This document shows positions 53,548 to 62,028 of a stretch of 64,000 bases of DNA, piece after piece. Origin of the DNA: UBA6059 sp965227155 (GTDB lineage Bacteria; Bacteroidota; Bacteroidia; Cytophagales; Cyclobacteriaceae). Location: positions 1,426,001 through 1,490,000 of the forward strand of contig OZ245731.1 in the NCBI GenBank assembly GCA_965227155.1, read 5' to 3'. Numbering within the stretch: the stretch's first letter is position 1; each line of letters starts with the position of its first letter. The position numbers were made by a program, and so were the translations under genes. Below the pieces are notes generated by a model. The model made no database searches. It saw only the letters and a program-made list of their open reading frames with translations, and had not been told where the DNA came from.

Positions 53548-55086
53548 ATGCTATCAAAATGCTTTGGCAGTGCCGTACATGGGGTGGATGCAATTACGAT
53601 TGCCATTGAGGTAAATGTAGGACAAGGCACCCGGTTCTTTGTCGTGGGGTTGCCGGATTCAGCAGTGAAAGAAAGTGAGCACAGGGTGGAATCCGCCATA
53701 AAGCATAACGGCTACATGATGCCCAGGCAAAAAGTAGTCATCAATATGGCCCCTGCCGATATCCGCAAAGAGGGATCGGCTTATGATTTGCCCATAGCCC
53801 TTGGTGTGCTTCACGCTTCGGGCCAGGCCAAGTTGCAGGCTACAGAAGACTATATCATAATGGGAGAGTTGAGTTTAGATGGCTCACTACGCCCAATTAA
53901 AGGTGCATTGCCGATTGCCATACAGGCAAGGAAAGAAGGTTTTAAAGGCTTTATCCTTCCCCACGAAAATGCCTCAGAGGCTGCGATTGTAGATAAACTA
54001 GACATCATAGGAGTACAATCTCTTACGGAAGCCATAGATTTTCTGCTTGGACAAAAAGAGATTCAACCAACGGTACAGGATACCAGGGATATCTTTTTTC
54101 ACAATCTCGACAATTATGCGGCTGATTTTGCTGATGTACAAGGTCAGGAAAATATTAAAAGAGCATTGGAGATTGCAGCCGCCGGGGGGCATAATGTTAT
54201 CATGATCGGGCCGCCGGGTGCCGGCAAAACCATGCTCGCCAAACGGCTTCCATCAGTATTGCCACCACTTTCGTTACAGGAAGCACTGGAAACCACCAAA
54301 ATACATTCCGTCGCTGGCAAATTAAACGGTGAGGCCTCCCTCATTGCCCTTCGCCCATTTAGAAGCCCTCACCATACGATCAGCGATGTGGCCCTTGTCG
54401 GGGGTGGAGGCATGCCACAGCCCGGTGAGATCTCCCTGGCCCACAACGGTGTGCTGTTTTTGGATGAGCTTCCAGAGTTCAAGCGTACCGTACTGGAGGT
54501 AATGCGACAGCCACTGGAGGAACGCAGGGTCACCATCAGCCGTGCCAAAATAAGCCTTGACTATCCGGCAAATTTCATGCTGATAGCTTCTATGAACCCC
54601 TGCCCCTGTGGCTATTACAATCATCCTGATAAAGAATGTGTATGTCCGCCCGGAACGGTACAGCGCTATCTCAACAAGGTAAGCGGGCCGTTGCTGGATC
54701 GTATTGATCTGCATGTGGAGGTTACGCCGGTCTCTTTTGACCAGATGACAGCCGACAGAAAAGCAGAAAGTAGTACGGAAATCAGAAAGCGGGTCATTGA
54801 AGCCCGTGAGCGTCAAACTGCTCGGTTTGCACAACAGCGCGAGGTGTACAGCAATGCGATGATGAATTCTCAAATGACAAAGGACATTTGCAAAATCAAT
54901 AATGCAGGCAAAACCCTACTCAAAACGGCCATGGATAGGCTAGGGCTTTCTGCAAGGGCATACGACAGAATCCTCAAGGTATCGCGCACTATCGCAGACC
55001 TGGCAGATACCGATGAAATCCAGATCGAGCACCTGGCCGAAGCAATCCAATACCGCAGCCTGGACCGTGAGGGCTGGGCCGGATAG
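53548..55086 (+). CDS. YifB/ComM-family magnesium-chelatase-like ATPase
   Basis: A 512-residue AAA+ helicase-type protein. The first 180 residues are a Lon-like substrate domain (GLPDSAVKESEHRVESAI), followed by GPPGAGKTMLAKR (about 225) as Walker A, LFLDELPEFKR as Walker B, and a MNPCPCGYYNHPDKECVC Cys cluster. ComM acts in branch migration during transformation uptake in other bacteria; that role is inferred here. The end SLDREGWAG is the usual family tail. Confidence 0.95.
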   Translation: MLSKCFGSAVHGVDAITIAIEVNVGQGTRFFVVGLPDSAVKESEHRVESAIKHNGYMMPRQKVVINMAPADIRKEGSAYDLPIALGVLHASGQAKLQATEDYIIMGELSLDGSLRPIKGALPIAIQARKEGFKGFILPHENASEAAIVDKLDIIGVQSLTEAIDFLLGQKEIQPTVQDTRDIFFHNLDNYAADFADVQGQENIKRALEIAAAGGHNVIMIGPPGAGKTMLAKRLPSVLPPLSLQEALETTKIHSVAGKLNGEASLIALRPFRSPHHTISDVALVGGGGMPQPGEISLAHNGVLFLDELPEFKRTVLEVMRQPLEERRVTISRAKISLDYPANFMLIASMNPCPCGYYNHPDKECVCPPGTVQRYLNKVSGPLLDRIDLHVEVTPVSFDQMTADRKAESSTEIRKRVIEARERQTARFAQQREVYSNAMMNSQMTKDICKINNAGKTLLKTAMDRLGLSARAYDRILKVSRTIADLADTDEIQIEHLAEAIQYRSLDREGWAG

Positions 55087-55185
55087 ACTTCTTACCGCTT
55101 TTTTGGCTTCAAATTAATTTAATCGGTTACGTGATCGGCTCATCGGTTTTGATGCTATATTTGCGCGCTGGAAATTTTAATAGAT

Positions 55186-55398
55186 ATGGACAAGTATCGT
55201 ATCAAATTCAAATGCTTAAAAGAACCCAAGGGCCAAAATGGCCTGGAGGGCTATTTAATAGATAAAGATTATACCGGAAGGACGTTTAACGGGCTATTTG
55301 AAATAGCACCCAGATGGGGCAGTGGAGATTCAACCAAATTAATTGATAAAAGTACCTTTTTTAAGTATTTTGACCTGATTAAGGATCAAAATAACTAA
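55186..55398 (+). CDS. Small unknown cytoplasmic protein
   Basis: A 70-residue protein starting MDKYRIKFKCLKEPKG with no signal or membrane helix. I recognise no family. An upstream TATATTTG (-7-like) supports expression. It is followed by the VOC gene after two bases, so the two are probably co-transcribed. Confidence 0.6.
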   Translation: MDKYRIKFKCLKEPKGQNGLEGYLIDKDYTGRTFNGLFEIAPRWGSGDSTKLIDKSTFFKYFDLIKDQNN

Positions 55399-55400
55399 AA

Positions 55401-55790
55401 ATGGTATTTACCCAGGTAAAAGAGACTTGCTTATACGTTGAGAATCTGGACGACACAGAGTCGTTTTACCATGGGAAGCTGGAGATGCCTGTCATCAGCA
55501 AGGTTGAGGACCGCCACATTTTTTTTAATTGTGGCAGCTCGGTACTGCTTTGTTTCTTAAATAAAGCGACCATTCAGGAGAAGAAGTTACCACCGCATTT
55601 TGCGATTGGCAGGCAGCATATTGCCCTTGAGGTACCTCAAAAAGAGTACGCTAAAGCCAAGGAAAAAGTGCTGGCCAAAAAAATACAGATAACCCATTTT
55701 CAGGAATGGCCGGGCAACTTTGAATCATTTTACTTCAGTGATCCTGATGGACACGTGCTTGAGATTGTGCCCCAGGGTATGTGGGGCTAG
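55401..55790 (+). CDS. VOC (glyoxalase/dioxygenase-like) protein
   Basis: A 129-residue single-domain vicinal-oxygen-chelate protein. It shows CLYVENLDDTESFYHGKLEMPV at the start and ESFYFSDPDGHVLEIVPQG at the end, with His/Glu metal positions (H60s region and E near 124). The substrate is unknown. It converges on map with interlocked stops (CTAG). Confidence 0.88.
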   Translation: MVFTQVKETCLYVENLDDTESFYHGKLEMPVISKVEDRHIFFNCGSSVLLCFLNKATIQEKKLPPHFAIGRQHIALEVPQKEYAKAKEKVLAKKIQITHFQEWPGNFESFYFSDPDGHVLEIVPQGMWG

Positions 55791-56566
55791 GATATTGCCA
55801 GTAAAGCCTCCTCGATATACTCAAATGTTGTCAACACATCCGGTTTACCATCTACGATAGCCACATCGTGCTCAAAATGTGCTGAAGGTTTTCGATCTGC
55901 TGTCAAAATAGTCCAGCCATCGGCCAGCTGCACAATGCGTTGGGTACCCATATTGATCATAGGCTCTATAGCGATTACCAGACCCTCTTTGATTTTCGGG
56001 CCTTTACCGCGTTTGCCATAATTGGGCACCTCCGGAGACTCATGCATCTGCTTGCCCAGTCCATGACCCACCAGCTCTCTCACTACGCCATAGCCATGCT
56101 TTTCAGCATGCTGCTGTATTGCAAAGCCAACATCCCCAATGCGGTTACCTGCTTTGGCCTGAGCAATACCCAGATCAAGGGATTCACGGGTCACTTTTAG
56201 CAATTGCTTAATTTCAGGGGACACTTCGCCCACGGCAAAAGTAAATGCCTGATCACCGTAATAGCCATTTTTAAGAATGCCACAATCTACCGAGATGATA
56301 TCACCCTCTAAAAGCGGTTTGTTGTTAGGAATGCCATGGACTACCTGCTCATTGACAGAAATACAGAGGGAGTTGGGAAAATCGTACAATCCAAGGAATC
56401 CCGGGATCGCACCATGATCCCTGATATAGGTTTCAGCCATTTTATCCAGCTCAAGTGGAGTAACACCAGGCCTGATTATAGCAGCTAAATGACCCAAAGT
56501 TTTTGAAGCCAATTGAGCTGACTCCCGCATCACCTCAATCTGTTCCCTCGTCTTGTATTGTATCAT
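55787..56566 (-). CDS. map: Methionine aminopeptidase, type I
   Basis: A 259-residue enzyme that removes the first methionine of new proteins. Started at MIQYKTREQIEVM (56564-56566), the usual Map start; the frame is open another 15 codons. Metal ligands are visible: D in VDCGILKNGYYGD, H in GHGLGKQMHE, E in IAIEPMIN, E in HFEHDVAI. It usually sits alone or with secY; here it stands by itself. Confidence 0.96.
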   Translation of the reverse strand: MIQYKTREQIEVMRESAQLASKTLGHLAAIIRPGVTPLELDKMAETYIRDHGAIPGFLGLYDFPNSLCISVNEQVVHGIPNNKPLLEGDIISVDCGILKNGYYGDQAFTFAVGEVSPEIKQLLKVTRESLDLGIAQAKAGNRIGDVGFAIQQHAEKHGYGVVRELVGHGLGKQMHESPEVPNYGKRGKGPKIKEGLVIAIEPMINMGTQRIVQLADGWTILTADRKPSAHFEHDVAIVDGKPDVLTTFEYIEEALLAIS

Positions 56567-56617
56567 AATTTTTCCTCCGGCTGCAAAAGTAGCCAATTTG
56601 AAAAACTCCACTTCCTA

Positions 56618-56648
56618 TAAAAAAGAAAACCCCGCCATAAGCGAGGTT
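56618..56648 (-). terminator. Rho-independent terminator after the SPOR-like gene
   Basis: On the minus strand AACCTCGC (56641-56648) pairs with GCGGGGTT (56628-56635) through one G-T pair, five-base loop, then a T-rich tail to 56618. Confidence 0.85.
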
Positions 56649-56674
56649 GTGTTCATATTAAAAAGTTGTGCTGG

Positions 56675-57274
56675 TTATATTATTCCTTCTAGTACGTCTT
56701 TTAAAGGCACCCTTTGACCATCATTGAAAGCCACTATCCAGGCATCTTTCACACCCATACTGCGCAGGTACTTTTTAAAAGTATCAGCTTCCCAATAATC
56801 TTTGAAAGCACCCAATGTAAACTTTTGGATATTGTTGTCTTTCTCGGCATTAAAAGTGGTACTGTTGGCTTTATACTTTGCCAAATCCTCTTTTTTGGTA
56901 AAGGCACCTATCTGTACTTTGAAAACTACGCCCTGCTGATCATTGACCACACTACCATCAGCACTGGCATTTTTAACCTTTTCCTCCATAGAAGCAACTT
57001 CTTTCTGCAAAGCATTGATCTGCTGCTTGTATTTTTCAATCTGGTCATCTTTATCAGCAAGCTGCACATCTACTTTGTCCAGTCGATCTTCCATTTCAGT
57101 GTTTTCCTCCTTCAGGATTTTATTTTCATCGAGAAGGTTTTTGTACTGCTCTGGCTCAAGATCTTTTATTCTTTTCTTCCATTCCTTTCGCTCCTGCTTT
57201 GACAGCTGCGCGTAGGAATCTTCCGCAATGACAAGACAGAATATCAATGAAAAAATGATTGCTAGATTTTTCAT
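56675..57274 (-). CDS. Exported coiled-coil protein with SPOR-like end
   Basis: A 199-residue protein: signal peptide to about 22 (DSYAQ), long coiled coil (residues 30-100, with EEKVK and KEEN repeats) and a C-terminal SPOR-like domain (VVFKVQIGAFTKKEDLAKYK, FTLGAFKDYWEADTF) that would bind peptidoglycan. It is often labelled ezrin/radixin/moesin because of the coiled coil, which is misleading. It ends with a terminator. Confidence 0.82.
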   Translation of the reverse strand: MKNLAIIFSLIFCLVIAEDSYAQLSKQERKEWKKRIKDLEPEQYKNLLDENKILKEENTEMEDRLDKVDVQLADKDDQIEKYKQQINALQKEVASMEEKVKNASADGSVVNDQQGVVFKVQIGAFTKKEDLAKYKANSTTFNAEKDNNIQKFTLGAFKDYWEADTFKKYLRSMGVKDAWIVAFNDGQRVPLKDVLEGII

Positions 57275-57410
57275 AATAACTTTATTTAATGTTTCTGACC
57301 TTCTGGAGTAAAAGGGAATTTAGCAATTCAAAATTCCCTAAAGATCAATTAATTAGCCATAAGTGCTTAAATCTACAAAATAAAGTGTGATTTAGGCAAC
57401 CGAAATTGTA

Positions 57411-58811
57411 CTATTTTAAGCTTCCAATCATTTTTTCAGGCACCACCCACTCATCAAATTGCTCACTGGTAAGCAATTCAAGGGCTACCGCAGCTTCTCT
57501 GAGGGTAGTACCCTCCTGATGTGCCTTCTTGGCAATTTTAGCAGCATTTTCATAGCCAATGTGTGTATTTAATGCCGTCACCAACATCAATGATTTCTCA
57601 AGCTTGTCTTTGATAACCGGTTCATTAGGCTCTATCCCAACAGCACAATTGTCATTGAAGCTTACACAGGCATCACCAATCAGCCGTGCTGAATTCAGCA
57701 GATTATAAATCATCATAGGCTTAAATACATTCAGCTCAAAATGACCATTCATACCTCCGCAGCTTACTGCCACATCATTTCCGATCACCTGGGCACACAC
57801 CATTGTCAAAGCCTCGCATTGTGTAGGGTTAACCTTACCGGGCATGATGGATGATCCGGGTTCATTTTCAGGAATCTTGATCTCCCCGATTCCACAGCGT
57901 GGGCCAGAGGCCAACATTCTGATGTCATTACCTATTTTCATTAGGCTCACAGCAAGCTGCTTCAATGCGCCTGAGGCCTCCACTACAGCATCGTGTGCTG
58001 CTAGTGATTCAAACTTATTGGGGGCAGTAATGAATGGCTGACCGCTGTGATGTCCGATCTTTTTAGCTACTAACTCTGCATACCCTTCCGGTGTATTCAG
58101 CCCTGTGCCAACAGCAGTACCTCCAAGTGCCAGCTCGCTTAGATGCGCCAGCGTATTTTTAAGTGCCTTCAGACCATGGTCAAGTTGGGACACATAACCG
58201 CTGAACTCCATGCCCAGGGTAAGTGGCGTGGCATCCATAAAATGGGTACGGCCGATCTTCACCACATCCTTGTAAGCTTTTGCTTTTTCATCAAGCGTAT
58301 TGCGCAGCTTTTCCACACCGGGTATGGTGGTCTCCACAATCATTTTGTAGCCGGCAATGTGCATTGCTGTAGGAAATGTATCATTACTGGACTGAGATTT
58401 ATTCACATCATCGTTGGGGTGAATGAATTTCTTTTCGTCGGTCAGCGATCCACCATTGCGCACATGTGCACGGTTGGCAATCACCTCATTCATGTTCATG
58501 TTGGATTGCGTACCACTACCGGTTTGCCAAACCACTAGCGGAAACTGGTCATCAAGGTCACCATTGAGGATTTCATCACATACAGCGGCAATAGCTTCTG
58601 CTTTTTCGACACTTAATACACCTAAATCGCGGTTTGTTTCAGCAGCAGATTTCTTCAAGATGGCAAAAGCATGCACTATTTCCAGTGGCATTTGCATGGC
58701 CGGTCCACCTATTTTGAAATTATTTCTCGATCTCTCGGTCTGGGCTCCCCAGTATTTATCGGCCGGTACCTCTACGGTACCCATCGTATCTTTTTCTATT
58801 CTTATTTCCAT
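57411..58811 (-). CDS. fumC: Fumarate hydratase, class II
   Basis: A 466-residue citric-acid-cycle enzyme adding water to fumarate. Signatures: SGTQSNMNMNEVIANRA, GRTHFMDATP, and GSSIMPGKVNPTQCEAL near 318, which contains the catalytic serine loop. Length is normal. The cupin gene is 10 bases upstream on the same strand. Confidence 0.97.
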   Translation of the reverse strand: MEIRIEKDTMGTVEVPADKYWGAQTERSRNNFKIGGPAMQMPLEIVHAFAILKKSAAETNRDLGVLSVEKAEAIAAVCDEILNGDLDDQFPLVVWQTGSGTQSNMNMNEVIANRAHVRNGGSLTDEKKFIHPNDDVNKSQSSNDTFPTAMHIAGYKMIVETTIPGVEKLRNTLDEKAKAYKDVVKIGRTHFMDATPLTLGMEFSGYVSQLDHGLKALKNTLAHLSELALGGTAVGTGLNTPEGYAELVAKKIGHHSGQPFITAPNKFESLAAHDAVVEASGALKQLAVSLMKIGNDIRMLASGPRCGIGEIKIPENEPGSSIMPGKVNPTQCEALTMVCAQVIGNDVAVSCGGMNGHFELNVFKPMMIYNLLNSARLIGDACVSFNDNCAVGIEPNEPVIKDKLEKSLMLVTALNTHIGYENAAKIAKKAHQEGTTLREAAVALELLTSEQFDEWVVPEKMIGSLK

Positions 58812-58821
58812 GATTTATAGT

Positions 58822-59184
58822 TTATGATTCTCTATGTACAGTGGATAATGAAAATGGTGGTAAACAAATTGACCAGTACTGACCCGGTTCCTTAAAAGGA
58901 TTGGTAAATCTGATTTTAGACCCCTTTTTTATCAGTATGGCTTCCCCTTTATCTAACAAAACCTTCTCACCATCAATTCTAATCTGGATTTTTCCTTTTA
59001 TTACCAATACAATCTCGTCAAATTCCGGAGTTTGCTGAGGCTCTTTCCATCGAGGTGGTGCCTCTATCCTACAAACACTGCAGCCCTCATATTTCATGCT
59101 GGCATTACCAAAAAACTCCTCTATGAGGTGGCCATCGGCGGTAGGCACATTAAAGGGAGAAGTTTGTTTGATGTAATTTTTCAT
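58822..59184 (-). CDS. Cupin-fold protein
   Basis: A 120-residue single cupin domain with PQQTPEFDEIVLVIKGKIQIRIDGE and GEAILIKKGSKIRF. The usual metal-binding HxH pair is absent or altered (EFDE in place), so it may not bind metal. Role unknown. It is just upstream of fumC and divergent from the sulfotransferase-like gene. Confidence 0.8.
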   Translation of the reverse strand: MKNYIKQTSPFNVPTADGHLIEEFFGNASMKYEGCSVCRIEAPPRWKEPQQTPEFDEIVLVIKGKIQIRIDGEKVLLDKGEAILIKKGSKIRFTNPFKEPGQYWSICLPPFSLSTVHRES

Positions 59185-59286
59185 GAATGGCTCTGCCAGA
59201 TAATTTTTTGGTGAATTTAAAGAGAATAATCTAAAGCCTAAAAAGGCCCGGCTTGAATAAATTCCCTATTTTCATCGACTAAATTG

Positions 59287-60018
59287 ATGACACAGATGGC
59301 ACAAATTAGGATCCTGCATATGATATCCGGCCCACGAAACCTCTCTACGGCTATGATGTATGCCTTTGCCCAAAGGAAGGACACTACAGTTATTGATGAG
59401 CCTTTTTATGCCCATTATCTGCTGTCGACCGGAATTGACCATCCGGGCCGGGAGGATACAATCAAAAGTATGCCTCATGATCCTGATCATATCCAAAAAT
59501 CATTTTTTGAGTTTGACAAAAAACCATTCTTATACCTAAAGGATATGGCGCATCACCTTATCGACATGGATTTGGAGTTTTTGGCTAAAGTGGAAAACAT
59601 TTTTCTGATTAGAAATCCATATCAGCTGATCGCTTCCTTTACAAGGGTTATTAAAGAGCCTACAATGCAAGATATTGGGCTTGAAGATGAATGGCGGCTC
59701 TTTGAGTTGATGCAGACGATGGGCCAAACACCTGTAGTGCTGGATACCGGTGACTTACTGGCAAACCCTAAAGCCATGATGGAAAAGTTTTGTGCTGCCA
59801 TCAGCATCCCATTTGATTCAAATATGCTTCATTGGCCCAAAGGAGGCATCCCGGAAGATGGTGTATGGGCGAGGTACTGGTATAAAAGTTTGCATGAAAG
59901 CACGGGTTTTTCCAAAAGGCCAACCAGCACTCGGCCAATGCCGGACCAAAACAAACCATTATATGAAAAAGCATTGGTTTATTATGAAAAATTATCCCAA
60001 TTCAAAATACAGATCTAA
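59287..60018 (+). CDS. Sulfotransferase-like P-loop protein
   Basis: A 243-residue protein starting MTQMAQIRILHMISGPRNLST. SGPRNLSTAMMYAFAQR is a variant P-loop typical of sulfotransferase-like proteins, followed by VIDEPFYAHYL and a KDMAHHL segment; IFLIRNPYQLIASF corresponds to the 3'-phosphate binding region. The natural start may be ATG 59287 or 59296. It is two bases before the aminotransferase gene. Plants, as I recall, have these two as one fused protein. Confidence 0.8.
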   Translation: MTQMAQIRILHMISGPRNLSTAMMYAFAQRKDTTVIDEPFYAHYLLSTGIDHPGREDTIKSMPHDPDHIQKSFFEFDKKPFLYLKDMAHHLIDMDLEFLAKVENIFLIRNPYQLIASFTRVIKEPTMQDIGLEDEWRLFELMQTMGQTPVVLDTGDLLANPKAMMEKFCAAISIPFDSNMLHWPKGGIPEDGVWARYWYKSLHESTGFSKRPTSTRPMPDQNKPLYEKALVYYEKLSQFKIQI

Positions 60019-60020
60019 CT

Positions 60021-60914
60021 ATGCTTCAGCAGTTTAACCCTAAAAATAAAGACCTTAAGGTTTATGTAAATGGTCAGATTCTGCACCGCGATGAGGCCAA
60101 AATTTCCGTGTTTGACAGTGTAGTGCAGGGTGGAGATGCTGTGTGGGAAGGCCTGCGTAAATATCCGGAAGGCATAGTAAGCCTGCAAGAACATCTAGAC
60201 AGGCTATCAGCTTCTGCTAAGGCGCTGGCTTTTGAGAATATTCCACCGCATTCCCATATTAGGGATGCTATCCGCACCACCCTGGAAGCCAACGGTATGG
60301 ATACCGATACGCATATTCGGCTGACGCTAACCCGTGGTGAAAAAATTACCAGCGGCATGGATCCAAGGTTGAATACAAAAGGCTGCGGTTTGATCGTGTT
60401 GGCCGAATGGAAACCGCTCGTTTACGACAATAAGCAGGGTATCGCTGTGATTTCATCTGCGATACGGCGAAACGGGCCACAATACCTGGATTCCAAAATC
60501 CATCACAACAATCTGCTCAACAACATTCTGGCAAAAATTCAAGCCAATGTAGCCGGAAAAGATGCTGCTGTGATGTTTGATGAAAGAGGTTTTGTAGCTG
60601 AGCTCAATGATGTGAACCTTTTTATGGTTCACCGAGGCAAAGTATTTACGCCATATGCCCATGCATGTCTGCCTGGCATCACTCGCCAGAATACGATCAA
60701 TACCGTAAAAGATTTGGGCATCTCAATAGAGGAGCGGAACCTGAGTATTACAGAGTTTTACAATGCTGATGCAGTTTTCGCCAGCGGTACAATGGGCGAA
60801 CTAACCCCAGTGTATGAGATAGATGGTCGGATGATTGCAACTGATTCTCCCGTTCTGCATCAGATACAGGAAGCTTTCAGACAAAAAATAAAGGATTGGT
60901 GTGAGCCTGTTTAG
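60021..60914 (+). CDS. Aminotransferase class IV (branched-chain-like)
   Basis: A 297-residue fold-type IV PLP enzyme. GGDAVWEGLRKYPEG near 35, TLTRGEKITSGMD near 108, the lysine in LDSKIHHNNLLNN (near 158) and a late SGTMGELTPVYEIDGR are of the IlvE/D-amino-acid aminotransferase family. The substrate is uncertain. It lies two bases after the sulfotransferase-like gene and ends in an interlocked stop with the DUF6174 gene. Confidence 0.9.
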   Translation: MLQQFNPKNKDLKVYVNGQILHRDEAKISVFDSVVQGGDAVWEGLRKYPEGIVSLQEHLDRLSASAKALAFENIPPHSHIRDAIRTTLEANGMDTDTHIRLTLTRGEKITSGMDPRLNTKGCGLIVLAEWKPLVYDNKQGIAVISSAIRRNGPQYLDSKIHHNNLLNNILAKIQANVAGKDAAVMFDERGFVAELNDVNLFMVHRGKVFTPYAHACLPGITRQNTINTVKDLGISIEERNLSITEFYNADAVFASGTMGELTPVYEIDGRMIATDSPVLHQIQEAFRQKIKDWCEPV

Positions 60915-61378
60915 GGTTTGGGCAAAAGCTCGAAATTACTAATGAAGATACCTACTTCATCGTCGGTGGTGGTGCGGATAAAATCAATGCTGACCTCTGC
61001 AGGATAGCCGTACTCTGGATCGTAATCGATAAGTACCTTGTCAGGATTTTGTAAAAAATGCTGCTGCATAGTTCCAAAGAGGCTGTCCAATTGAAGGTTT
61101 GCGTTGGAAAGCATGGAAGATTGGATTTCTAAAGGCCTTGCCCCAAGGTATTGTATGTCGGCGATATTATAGTTTCTTACAGTAACCTTAAATGGTCCCC
61201 TCTCATAAGCGGGGCACAAGCAGGTTTTAAAAATGCGGTAGGAATAATCAGCGGGCCTGTTGAGCTGCCATATCAACTTTTGTTTTTCCAACTTGGTGAG
61301 TTCCACATTCATCTCATCCTCTTCGCAGGAGAAGCCTACAAAAGCTATCAAAATCAATATGGCGTATTTCTTAAACAT
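60911..61378 (-). CDS. DUF6174 lipoprotein
   Basis: A 155-residue lipoprotein, signal ending VGFSC. The mature part has YSYRIFKTCLCPAYERGPFKVTVRN and VLIDYDPEYGYPAEVSIDF, which are hallmarks of DUF6174. No function is known. The stop overlaps that of the aminotransferase by four bases. Confidence 0.8.
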   Translation of the reverse strand: MFKKYAILILIAFVGFSCEEDEMNVELTKLEKQKLIWQLNRPADYSYRIFKTCLCPAYERGPFKVTVRNYNIADIQYLGARPLEIQSSMLSNANLQLDSLFGTMQQHFLQNPDKVLIDYDPEYGYPAEVSIDFIRTTTDDEVGIFISNFELLPKP

Positions 61379-61420
61379 GCTATTTATTAGACCCTAATAA
61401 TAATGTAAAGGTTCAATTCT

Positions 61421-61948
61421 TTATTGAGAATTAATAATAAAATGCCAACTAACTATTCCAATGGTGACAGAAATATTCAGCGAATGTTTTGTGCCGAATT
61501 GTGGGATTTCGATGACCGAATCTACTTGAGGAATGATGGCATCATCAACACCGAAAACTTCATTACCAAACACAAAGCAATACTTCTTTTTAGGGTCTGG
61601 TGTAAAAGCATCAAGGGCCATACTTTTATCAGCTTGCTCTATCGCCACAATCTCCCAGCCATCTTCTTTTAAGGCCTGTACTGCCTCTGCTGTAGTTGCA
61701 TAATAAACCCAATCTACCGACTCGGTAGCTCCAAGTGCTGTTTTATGAATCTCACGGTGTGGGGGCTGAGCAGTAATGCCCGTAAGTATGATTTGCTCTG
61801 CCAAAAAAGCATCGGCTGTCCTGAATGCAGAGCCCACATTGTTCATGCTACGCACATTGTCGAGCATGATACAAAAAGGTTTCTTTTCTATCGATTTATA
61901 GGTATCAGCATCTACTCTGCCCAGCTCTTCATTTTTCAATTTGCGCAT
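61421..61948 (-). CDS. SpoU/TrmH-family RNA 2'-O-methyltransferase
   Basis: A 175-residue SPOUT enzyme: motif 1 DNVRSMNNVGSAFRTADA, motif 2 FVFGNEVFGVDD, motif 3 IPQFGTKHSLNISVTIGI, forming the SAM-binding knot. It has no N-terminal substrate-recognition domain, so it is a TrmL/short type. Target RNA is not known. It is divergent from mutS. Confidence 0.92.
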   Translation of the reverse strand: MRKLKNEELGRVDADTYKSIEKKPFCIMLDNVRSMNNVGSAFRTADAFLAEQIILTGITAQPPHREIHKTALGATESVDWVYYATTAEAVQALKEDGWEIVAIEQADKSMALDAFTPDPKKKYCFVFGNEVFGVDDAIIPQVDSVIEIPQFGTKHSLNISVTIGIVSWHFIINSQ

Positions 61949-62028
61949 GATTGGATAGGCTATTTATTAATATTGCGGTAAGGGTTTATAGCTTCGCAAA
62001 GCTAAGGAATCCACCTCCTCTGTACATT

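Noticed and set aside
54322..54873. A 183-codon open frame antisense to the YifB-like gene
   Set aside because: It overlaps the conserved ATPase and Cys cluster and has no coherent features.
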